In this document: one piece after another, positions 1 through 5,182 of the stretch
How positions within the stretch are numbered: the stretch's first letter is position 1
How the letters are laid out: each line of letters starts with the position of its first letter
Assembly: GCA_027296665.1 (NCBI GenBank)
Contig: JAPUIV010000289.1
Coordinates: forward strand, 1-5,182
DNA from: Acidobacteriota bacterium
Lineage (GTDB): Bacteria; Acidobacteriota; Polarisedimenticolia; JAPUIV01
Direction: 5' to 3'
Length of the DNA: 5,182 nt
Position numbers and translations under genes: made by a program
The notes under the pieces: model-generated
Databases searched by the model: none
What the model saw: the letters and a program-made list of their open reading frames with translations, nothing else
Told to the model about the DNA's origin: nothing

Positions 1-1221
1 CTGAAGATCTATCCGGACATGGACGCGATCGGCGAGTACAAGACCTTCAAGAACACTTACACCGAAACCGATTTCACCCCCACGCACCGGGAGTCGGTCG
101 AGTCGCTTCTCGACAGTCTGTACGGCCAGCTTCTGGAAGGAATTGCCATGGAGCGGGGGATGGAGGAGGCGGAACTGGCGAAGACGATAGACCACGGGCC
201 GTTCCTGGCCAGCGAGGCGGTCGAGGAGGGTTTCGTCGATGATTTACTCTACCACGATGAGGTCAAGGACAAACTCAAGGAAAAGAACGGCGGTACCCTG
301 CCATTCGTGACCCTCCCGAAATATCTGAAAAGACACCGGCCGGGGGCCAGGGGAAAATATCGGATCGCCCTGATCTATGGAGTCGGAACCATTATCCGCG
401 GCGAAAGCGGTTACGACTCCTTTTCCCACGAACAGTACATGGGCTCCGTAACGATTGCAGGGGCGATCCGAAAGGCAGGCGAGGATCCTGAGGTGAGCGC
501 CATCGTCTTCCGGATCGACAGTCCTGGAGGCTCGTCGCTGGCCTCGGAGTTGATCCGCCGGGAGGTGGAACTCGCCGCCGCGGAGAAGCCGTTGGTCATC
601 TCGATGTCGGACCTGGGGGCCTCGGGCGGCTATCTCGTCGCCATGCCGGCCAATCTCATCCTCGCCCAGCCAGGCACCCTGACCGGCTCGATCGGGGTGG
701 TCGCCGGAAAGTTCAACATGAAAGGTTTCTACAACATGTTCGGCCTGACCAAGGGGATCATCAACAGGGGCCGGAACGCCTCCTTTTTCTCCACCTATCA
801 GAGCTTCACCAGCCACGAGCGGGAAGTTTTCAAAAAAATGATCGGCTCGGTTTACGACGACTTCGTCACCGGCGTGGCGGAGAGCCGGGGAATGGAATGG
901 GACGAAGCCGACCGGATCGCCCGCGGCAGGGTCTACACCGGCAAGGACGCCCTGGAACTCGGCCTCATCGACGAACTGGGCGGCCTCGAACTGGCAATCC
1001 AGCGGGCCCGGGAACTGGCCGAGATCCCGGCGGATGCGGCGGTCCGGATCGAGGTCTTGCCGCGGCCGAAGAGTCTCATGCAAAGCCTGAGGAAGGGGAA
1101 CATTCACCTTCCACCCAGCCTGCGGGCCTGGATCCGGCTGGCCGGCGAGCTGCCAATACCGCCCGCGGACCAGACCGATCCGTTCGAATTGAGGATGCCC
1201 GAACCGACGAACATCCAATAA
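1..1221 (+). CDS. sppA: Signal peptide peptidase SppA, 67-kDa type (5' partial)
   Basis: SppA is a membrane-anchored serine protease (peptidase family S49) that degrades signal peptides left in the membrane after secretion. The frame is open from base 1, so the first in-frame ATG (19) is probably internal; the N-terminal membrane anchor and early domain lie off the left edge. The 406 visible codons cover the end of the N-terminal S49 repeat and the whole C-terminal repeat. The motif GEYKTF (31-48) matches the segment that carries the catalytic Lys of E. coli SppA (GTYKSA, Lys209), so the Lys at 40-42 is the predicted general base. The motif LGASGGY (613-633) carries the nucleophile Ser at 622-624, followed by TGSIGVV, the usual S49 strand. 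Both halves of the Ser/Lys dyad are therefore present and the gene looks intact. The C-terminal tail is Pro-rich. The stop TAA is 16 nt before the next gene, so cotranscription is likely. Confidence 0.93.
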   Translation: MKIYPDMDAIGEYKTFKNTYTETDFTPTHRESVESLLDSLYGQLLEGIAMERGMEEAELAKTIDHGPFLASEAVEEGFVDDLLYHDEVKDKLKEKNGGTLPFVTLPKYLKRHRPGARGKYRIALIYGVGTIIRGESGYDSFSHEQYMGSVTIAGAIRKAGEDPEVSAIVFRIDSPGGSSLASELIRREVELAAAEKPLVISMSDLGASGGYLVAMPANLILAQPGTLTGSIGVVAGKFNMKGFYNMFGLTKGIINRGRNASFFSTYQSFTSHEREVFKKMIGSVYDDFVTGVAESRGMEWDEADRIARGRVYTGKDALELGLIDELGGLELAIQRARELAEIPADAAVRIEVLPRPKSLMQSLRKGNIHLPPSLRAWIRLAGELPIPPADQTDPFELRMPEPTNIQ

Positions 1222-1227
1222 GGGGGG
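1222..1227 (+). promoter_or_regulatory. Ribosome binding site for the selenoprotein gene
   Basis: A run of six G directly follows the sppA stop codon and lies 10 nt before the ATG at 1238. It is a purine-rich Shine-Dalgarno-like site that supports this start. A second purine stretch, GGAAAG (1232-1237), abuts the ATG and is too close to be the main site. Confidence 0.5.
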
Positions 1228-1237
1228 ATTCGGAAAG

Positions 1238-1792
1238 ATGGCCTGGATCAAGTGGGTGAATGAGGATGAGGCGTCCGATGAACTGGGCGAGATCTATCGA
1301 TCGGTGGCGGGGAAATCGGGCAGTGTCGACAACATTCTAAAAATTCACAGCCTCAACCCCGCATCGCTGCGCGGTCATTACGATCTGTACAGGTCGTTGA
1401 TGTACGGCAAGTCGGAGTTGACCCGGATTCAGAGAGAACTGATCGCGGTGGCGGTCTCCCGGGCCAATAATTGCCATTACTGAATCACCCATCACGCGGA
1501 GGGACTCCGCCGGCTGACCCAGGATGAGGCGATGGTGGCGGCAGTGGAGAACGGCCGCCCCCATCCGGCGATTTCCGGGCAGGACCGGGCCATGATGGAG
1601 TTCTCGGTTCTTCTTACCCGGCAGCCGGACCGGGTCCGGCGGGAAGATCTCGAAAGCCTGCGCCTCCACGGCTTTTCCGACCCGGCCCTCCTCGATATCG
1701 CGCAGATCGCCGCCTACTTCAACTTCGTGAACCGGATGGCCCAGGGGCTCGGCGTGGAACTGGAGCCGCGCTGGGGAAAAGAGGATCGATGA
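1238..1792 (+). CDS. AhpD-like / carboxymuconolactone decarboxylase-family peroxidase-related selenoprotein (UGA = Sec82)
   Basis: Read through one in-frame UGA (1481-1483), this is a 184-residue protein of the CMD/AhpD fold, the usual length for the 'peroxidase-related enzyme' subgroup. The all-helical fold carries a redox CxxC, which in AhpD reduces the peroxiredoxin AhpC. The core reads E67 (in QRELIAVAVS), C79-H-Y-U82, then H86. The Glu-Cys-Cys-His spacing (12, 3, 4) is identical to M. tuberculosis AhpD Glu118/Cys130/Cys133/His137 as I recall it, so Sec replaces the reactive second Cys. Codons before the UGA (NNCHY) and after it (ITHHAEGLRRL) both fit the family and share one frame, so no frameshift is needed. 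The gene ends at its own UGA (1790), so the codon would have two meanings here. Expected substrate: peroxides or a thiol/peroxiredoxin partner; likely cytoplasmic, as no signal peptide is seen. The alternative is a Cys-to-stop mutation or read error, made less likely by the hairpin after the UGA. Confidence 0.88.
1481..1483 (+). other. Predicted selenocysteine (UGA) recoding site
   Basis: This TGA interrupts the CMD/AhpD gene at codon 82, at the position where homologues have the second Cys of CxxC. Three other genes' worth of evidence in the window (stops at 1790, 2380 and 4245) shows UGA as an ordinary stop, so a code in which UGA always means Trp or Gly does not explain it. Site-specific decoding by tRNA-Sec and SelB is the best explanation. 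Confidence 0.85.
1496..1510 (+). promoter_or_regulatory. Bacterial SECIS-like hairpin
   Basis: A perfect 6-bp stem, GCGGAG (1496-1501) with CTCCGC (1505-1510), closes a GGA triloop (1502-1504). Eighteen nucleotides separate the UGA from the loop. Counting the U of UGA as 1, the loop Gs are at 22 and 23, close to the SelB-contacting G23/U24 of E. coli fdhF. Known bacterial SECIS elements place the apical loop about 16-37 nt from the UGA with a G in the first two loop positions, and this one fits. A weak lower stem, TCA (1492-1494) with TGA (1515-1517), could extend it across an internal loop. The hairpin overlies codons 87-91 (A-E-G-L-R), so it is constrained by coding as well. Confidence 0.75.
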
Positions 1793-1802
1793 AAGATTTT
1801 CG

Positions 1803-1831
1803 TTCTCTGCCGGAAACTTTAGTTGTATAAT
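1803..1831 (+). promoter_or_regulatory. Putative sigma-70-type promoter for the CBS-korAB operon
   Basis: TATAAT at 1826-1831 is a perfect -10 hexamer. At a 17-bp spacing the -35 position holds TTCTCT (1803-1808), only 3 of 6 matches to TTGACA, so the promoter may be weak or need an activator. It lies in the only intergenic gap of the window (1793-1890), about 60 bp before the CBS gene, in an AT-rich island that contrasts with the GC-rich coding sequence. A 6-bp inverted repeat, AAACTT (1814-1819) and AAGTTT (1841-1846), is centred on the -10 box and could be an operator, though such AT-rich arms arise easily by chance. I see no convincing terminator for the upstream gene in this gap. Confidence 0.45.
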
Positions 1832-1890
1832 GAAAGTCTTAAGTTTTTCCCGCGGGCCCCTACCCTGCGGATTTCAACTGGTGGTGACCC

Positions 1891-2382
1891 ATGAACGAAA
1901 CCCAGGATACCGCCGCTTCCTTCGCGGAGACCTTGCATAAGGAACCGATCCGCCACCTGCACCTGCCTCCACCCCCCTCGGTGACACGGGAAACCAGCCT
2001 GAAGGAAACCATCGGGAAGATGCGGGAGAACAAGTACGGCGCGGTTCTTATCTTCCAGGCGGACCGCCTGGTCGGGATCTTCACTGAACGGGATGTTTTG
2101 ATGAAACTGCTTGGCAAGAATGTCGATTACGGGCAGCCGGTGGAACGTTACATGACCCCCGATCCCCGCGTTCTCGGCCCCGATGATAGCCTGATCGACG
2201 CCATCCAGTTGATGACCGAGGGCAACCTTCGCCACATCCCGATCGTCGATCCGGATGGTTGCCCGGTCGCCATGCTGGGTGCCCGGGACCTCGTCGACTT
2301 CATCGCCGAACACTTTCCCGCCGAGGTTGTGAATCTCCCGCCCCGGCTCCACCAAACGAGTATCTCCCGGGAAGGAGCCTGA
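1891..2382 (+). CDS. Two-CBS-domain protein, putative nucleotide sensor
   Basis: This 163-residue stand-alone protein is a tandem pair of CBS domains (a Bateman module) that typically binds AMP, ATP, SAM or similar ligands and reports energy state to a partner. CBS1 spans about residues 20-76 and carries the ligand signature GIFTERD (62-68, with T65 and D68 for ribose/phosphate contacts). CBS2 spans about 84-142 (YMTPDP, then GNLRHIPIVD, then LGARDLVDFI). In CBS2 the usual Ser/Thr of S/T-x-x-D is Gly (G130-A-R-D133), so this half may bind differently or not at all. A conserved-looking tail NLPPR (148-152) follows. There is no catalytic or DNA-binding domain and no membrane segment. An in-frame TGA at 1885-1887 makes ATG 1891 the earliest possible start. 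The upstream GGTGA is a poor, close ribosome site. The gene ends 8 nt before korA, which implies cotranscription and suggests a role with that enzyme. The ligand cannot be read from the sequence. Confidence 0.9.
   Translation: MNETQDTAASFAETLHKEPIRHLHLPPPPSVTRETSLKETIGKMRENKYGAVLIFQADRLVGIFTERDVLMKLLGKNVDYGQPVERYMTPDPRVLGPDDSLIDAIQLMTEGNLRHIPIVDPDGCPVAMLGARDLVDFIAEHFPAEVVNLPPRLHQTSISREGA
2372..2377 (+). promoter_or_regulatory. Ribosome binding site for korA
   Basis: AAGGAG lies inside the last codons of the CBS gene, 13 nt before the ATG at 2391. The spacing is slightly long, but it is the strongest Shine-Dalgarno match near the start. It supports 2391 over the in-frame ATG at 2259, which lies deep within the CBS gene. 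Confidence 0.6.
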
Positions 2383-2390
2383 AAACAGAC

Positions 2391-4247
2391 ATGGGGACCA
2401 AAAACCCGGCAACACGGAAACAACCGAAAATTGAGAAACGGGAATCGGCCACCGTGAGGTTCGTCGGCGATTCCGGCGACGGGATGCAGGTGACCGGCGG
2501 CCAGTTCACAATCTCCGCCGCCATCTTCGGCAACGACCTCAGCACCCTTCCTGATTTTCCCGCCGAGATCCGCGCTCCCGCCGGCACCCTGCCGGGAGTG
2601 AGCGGATTCCAGGTCAATTTCAGCGCGCACGACATCCGCACCCCCGGCGACAACCCCGACATTCTGGTGGCGATGAACCCGGCCGCCCTCAAGATGAATC
2701 TTGCCGATCTGGAACCCGGCGGGATCCTGATCACCAACCGGGACGCCTTCACCCCCGACAACCTGCGCAAGGCGCGCTACCAGGTCGATCCGCACCTGGA
2801 CGATTCCCTGTCCTCCTACCGCCTATTCGACCTGCCGCTCACCTCCCTGACGGTGAACGCGGTGCAGGAGGCGAACCTGAAGAAACGGGAGGCGGAGCGC
2901 TGCAAGAACTTCTTCGCCCTCGGCGTGCTGTTCTGGATTTTCGATCGGTCCCTGGAGCATACCCGGAAATGGATCGACACGAAGTTCGCCAAACGGCCGG
3001 AGATCGCCAAGGCCAACCGGCTGGCGTTGCAGGCCGGCTACAACTACGCCGACACCACGGAGATCTTCACCAGCCATTACCGTGTCGAGAAGGCGAACCT
3101 TCCCCGGGGGAAATACCGCAACGTGACCGGCAACCAGGCGACCGCCCTCGGCTTCCTGGCCGCGTCCCACCTCGCCAATCGGCCCCTGTTCTACGCCAGC
3201 TATCCGATCACCCCCGCCAGCGACATCCTGCACGAACTGGCCAACTTCAAACAGTTCGGAGTGAAAACCTTCCAGACGGAAGACGAGATCGCCGCCATGG
3301 GCGCCGCCATCGGCGCCGCCTTCGGCGGCTCGCTCGGCTTGACCGGGACCAGCGGCCCCGGCCTCTGCCTGAAGAGCGAGGCGATGGGGCTTGCCGTGAT
3401 GACCGAACTGCCCGTCGTGATCGCCAATGTCCAGCGATGCGGCCCGAGCACCGGGATGCCGACCAAGACCGAACAGTCCGATCTCCTGCAGGCCTTCTTC
3501 GGCCGCAACGGCGAGTGCCCGGTGGCGATCGTCGCTCCCGCCACCCCGACCGACTGCTTCCAGATGGCGATCGAGGCCTTCCGGATCGCCGTTCGCCACA
3601 TGACTCCGGTCATCTACCTCTCCGACGGGTACCTGGCCAATGGATCCGAGCCCTGGAAGATCCCGGCGGTGGACGATCTGCCCCGATTCCCCGTCGAATT
3701 CCGCAGGGAGGGGAACGGGTATCAACCCTACGCGCGCGATCCGAAGAGTCTGGCCCGGGCGTGGGTCATTCCGGGAACTCCCGGGATGGAGCACCGGATC
3801 GGCGGGCTCGAAAAGCAGGACCTCACCGGCGAGGTCAGCTACGATCCCGAGAACCACGAGCGGATGGTGCAGTTGCGTGCCGAGAAGGTGGCGCGGATCG
3901 CCAACGATATCCCCCCGGCGGAGGTCTTCGGGGCGCCGGAGGGGGATCTGCTGCTGGTCGGATGGGGCGGCACTTACGGGGCGATCACCTCGGCCGTCGA
4001 GGAGGCCCGGAAGGAAGGCGCCTCCGTATCCAGCGTTCATATCCGGTATCTCAATCCCTTTCCTCCGAATCTCGGGAAGATCCTCTCCCGGTTCAAAAGG
4101 ATCCTCGTGCCCGAGTTGAATCTCGGACAGCTTCTGCTCCTGATCCGGGCAAAATTCGCCATCGACGCCGAGGGATTCTCCAAGGTGCAGGGAAAACCGT
4201 TCGGGATCGGCGAAATCAAGAAAAAGATCCAGGAGTGCCTCCCATGA
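2391..4247 (+). CDS. korA: 2-oxoacid (2-oxoglutarate):ferredoxin oxidoreductase, fused gamma-alpha subunit
   Basis: With KorB this forms the cytoplasmic enzyme that oxidatively decarboxylates a 2-oxoacid with CoA, giving an acyl-CoA (succinyl-CoA from 2-oxoglutarate), CO2 and reduced ferredoxin; the reaction can run in reverse to fix CO2. The 618 residues show the gamma domain first (about 20-200, opening with RFVGDSGDGMQVTGG), then the alpha pyrimidine-binding domain with YPITP (271-275), TEDEIAAMGAA (E299 is the likely Glu that activates thiamine), TGTSGPG (318-324) and GPSTGMPTKTEQSDL (351-365), then the C-terminal domain II (LLVGWGGTYGAI). Arg349 and Thr358 fit positions reported to bind substrate in the Sulfolobus enzyme (Arg344, Thr353), as I recall. 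The fused gamma-alpha plus beta layout is typical of KorAB. Exact substrate is inferred; pyruvate or a broad range is possible. ATG 2391 was chosen because homology starts near residue 20 and a ribosome site precedes it. The stop overlaps korB by 4 nt (ATGA). Confidence 0.93.
   Translation: MGTKNPATRKQPKIEKRESATVRFVGDSGDGMQVTGGQFTISAAIFGNDLSTLPDFPAEIRAPAGTLPGVSGFQVNFSAHDIRTPGDNPDILVAMNPAALKMNLADLEPGGILITNRDAFTPDNLRKARYQVDPHLDDSLSSYRLFDLPLTSLTVNAVQEANLKKREAERCKNFFALGVLFWIFDRSLEHTRKWIDTKFAKRPEIAKANRLALQAGYNYADTTEIFTSHYRVEKANLPRGKYRNVTGNQATALGFLAASHLANRPLFYASYPITPASDILHELANFKQFGVKTFQTEDEIAAMGAAIGAAFGGSLGLTGTSGPGLCLKSEAMGLAVMTELPVVIANVQRCGPSTGMPTKTEQSDLLQAFFGRNGECPVAIVAPATPTDCFQMAIEAFRIAVRHMTPVIYLSDGYLANGSEPWKIPAVDDLPRFPVEFRREGNGYQPYARDPKSLARAWVIPGTPGMEHRIGGLEKQDLTGEVSYDPENHERMVQLRAEKVARIANDIPPAEVFGAPEGDLLLVGWGGTYGAITSAVEEARKEGASVSSVHIRYLNPFPPNLGKILSRFKRILVPELNLGQLLLLIRAKFAIDAEGFSKVQGKPFGIGEIKKKIQECLP
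4231..4235 (+). promoter_or_regulatory. Ribosome binding site for korB
   Basis: AGGAG inside the end of korA lies 8 nt before the korB ATG at 4244, an ideal spacing. Together with the ATGA stop/start overlap it indicates translational coupling, which would help keep the two subunits in equal amounts. Confidence 0.75.
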
Positions 4248-5182
4248 GCCGTGTCGCCAAGATCGGAACTTCCCCCAGTCCCCCGGCAAACATCGAGCAG
4301 CCGCAGACCGCTCCCAAACTGACCCGTATGGATTTCGCCTCCGACCAGGTCGTCCGCTGGTGCCCCGGCTGTGGCGATTACTCGATCCTGGCGCAGACCC
4401 AGAAGATGATGCCCGGTCTTGGAGTGCCGAAGGAAAACATTGTCTTCATCTCCGGGATCGGCTGCTCCAGCCGGTTTCCCTACTACATGAACACTTACGG
4501 GTTCCACTCCATTCACGGCCGGGCGCCGGCCATCGCCAGCGGCCTGAAAGCGGCGCGACCGGAGCTCTCGGTCTGGGTGGTCACCGGGGACGGAGACGGC
4601 CTCAGCATCGGCGGCAACCATCTGATCCACTGCATCCGCCGCAATTTCGACATCAACATTCTGCTGTTCAACAACCGGATCTACGGGCTCACCAAGGGGC
4701 AGTACTCCCCCACCTCCGAGGTCGGGAAACGAACCAAGTCGAGCCCGGTCGGGTCAATCGAGCAACCGATCAACCCCCTCTGCATCGCCCTCGCCGCCGA
4801 GGCGACCTTCGTCGCCCGCACCATTGACGGCGATCCGCGCCACCTCTCCGCCATGATCGAACGAGCGGCGCGGCACAAGGGGACTTCCTTCGTCGAGATC
4901 TACCAGAACTGCAATATCTTTAATGATGGAGCGTTCCGCTCGTTCACAGATCGAACCGTCCGGCAAGATCGGATGCTCTACCTGGAGCACGACAAGCCGC
5001 TGATCTTCGGGAAGGACCGCCGGAAAGGGATCATCATCCGTGATCTCAAACCCGAAGTGGTGACGCTCGGCGAGGATGGGGTGACCGAGGAAGACCTTCT
5101 GGTCCACAATGAGGCCTCATCCCAGGCAACCCACGCCTACCTCCTGACCCAGATGAATTACCCGGACTACCCGGTGCCGGTC
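4244..5182 (+). CDS. korB: 2-oxoacid (2-oxoglutarate):ferredoxin oxidoreductase, beta subunit (3' partial)
   Basis: KorB binds the thiamine diphosphate and the single [4Fe-4S] cluster and passes electrons to ferredoxin. The frame is open for 313 codons to the right edge; family members are about 340-350 residues, so roughly 25-40 residues are missing. After a Pro-rich leader (1-28) come WCPGCGDYSI (39-48), GIGCSSRFPYY (71-81), HGRAPAIASGLK (91-102), the thiamine/Mg motif GDGDGLSIGGNH (115-126) and FNNRIYGLTKGQYSPTS (142-158). Cluster ligands are predicted to be C40, C43, C74 and C223 (YQNC); their spacing nearly equals the Sulfolobus Cys12/15/46/197 set as I remember it. No extra ferredoxin-type cluster domain is present, so a separate ferredoxin must accept the electrons, and none is encoded in this window. 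The visible C-terminus (LGEDGVTEEDLLVHNE, NYPDYPVPV) is typical of KorB. The gene overlaps korA by 4 nt. Confidence 0.93.
   Translation, partial: MSRVAKIGTSPSPPANIEQPQTAPKLTRMDFASDQVVRWCPGCGDYSILAQTQKMMPGLGVPKENIVFISGIGCSSRFPYYMNTYGFHSIHGRAPAIASGLKAARPELSVWVVTGDGDGLSIGGNHLIHCIRRNFDINILLFNNRIYGLTKGQYSPTSEVGKRTKSSPVGSIEQPINPLCIALAAEATFVARTIDGDPRHLSAMIERAARHKGTSFVEIYQNCNIFNDGAFRSFTDRTVRQDRMLYLEHDKPLIFGKDRRKGIIIRDLKPEVVTLGEDGVTEEDLLVHNEASSQATHAYLLTQMNYPDYPVPV

Noticed and set aside
244..1251. A 335-residue open frame on the minus strand opposite sppA
   Set aside because: It is antisense to sppA, has low-complexity shadow-like composition and no recognisable motif.
1532..1792. A separate 86-residue gene starting at ATG 1532
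   Set aside because: It is in the same frame as the 1238 gene, begins in the middle of the CMD domain, lacks the Cys motif and has no clear ribosome site. It is better explained as the C-terminal half of the selenoprotein.
1238..1792. Pseudogene or sequencing error at the TGA
   Set aside because: There is no frameshift, coding quality continues unchanged after the TGA, the codon falls exactly on the catalytic Cys position, and a SECIS-like hairpin follows at the right distance. A single-base error (TGC/TGT to TGA) cannot be formally excluded.
1849..1856. CCCGCGGG palindrome as a terminator of the upstream gene
   Set aside because: The palindrome leaves no loop and no T-tract follows it on the + strand. 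The preceding TTTTT is on the wrong side for a + strand intrinsic terminator.
2259..4247. A longer KorA starting at ATG 2259
   Set aside because: It would overlap the CBS gene by 124 bases in another frame, and the extra 44 residues (rich in Pro and Arg) look like a shadow translation. ATG 2391 has a Shine-Dalgarno site and fits the family N-terminus.
2823..4289. A 488-residue open frame on the minus strand opposite korA
   Set aside because: It is fully antisense to a confidently identified gene, has the Gly/Asp/Arg/His-rich composition typical of GC-rich shadow frames, and shows no recognisable domain.

Overview
The window is a compact, single-strand (+) stretch of a bacterial chromosome. 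It is GC-rich by eye, with short intergenic gaps and overlapping stop/start codons. The taxon cannot be fixed from the sequence. A ferredoxin-linked 2-oxoacid oxidoreductase beside a probable selenoprotein fits an anaerobic or facultative bacterium that uses selenocysteine, such as Desulfobacterota, Acidobacteriota or a related candidate phylum. That placement is inference only.

Layout: (1) 1-1221, the 3' two thirds of a signal peptide peptidase gene (sppA, 67-kDa type), cut by the left edge. (2) 1238-1792, a carboxymuconolactone decarboxylase/AhpD-like peroxidase-related gene with one in-frame UGA at 1481-1483. The UGA sits exactly where the second Cys of the redox motif CxxC belongs. (3) 1793-1890, the only real intergenic region, with a consensus -10 box. 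(4) 1891-2382, a two-CBS-domain protein. (5) 2391-4247, korA, and (6) 4244-5182, korB, cut by the right edge. Together these encode a two-subunit 2-oxoacid (probably 2-oxoglutarate):ferredoxin oxidoreductase.

The main discovery is gene 2. A standard gene caller would split it into an 81-residue gene and a separate 86-residue gene, or call it a pseudogene. The two halves are in the same frame, and the UGA replaces the catalytic Cys (C-H-Y-U). The Glu/Cys/Cys/His spacing of AhpD is kept. A perfect 6-bp hairpin with a GGA loop lies 18 nt after the UGA, as expected for a bacterial SECIS element. The best reading is one 184-residue selenoprotein.

Functionally, the CBS gene and korAB look like one operon driven from the 1793-1890 region, with the CBS protein as a possible adenine-nucleotide sensor beside a central-carbon enzyme. 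sppA and the selenoprotein gene are probably cotranscribed, with a 16-nt gap. A link between the selenoprotein and protection of the oxygen-sensitive oxidoreductase is possible but speculative.
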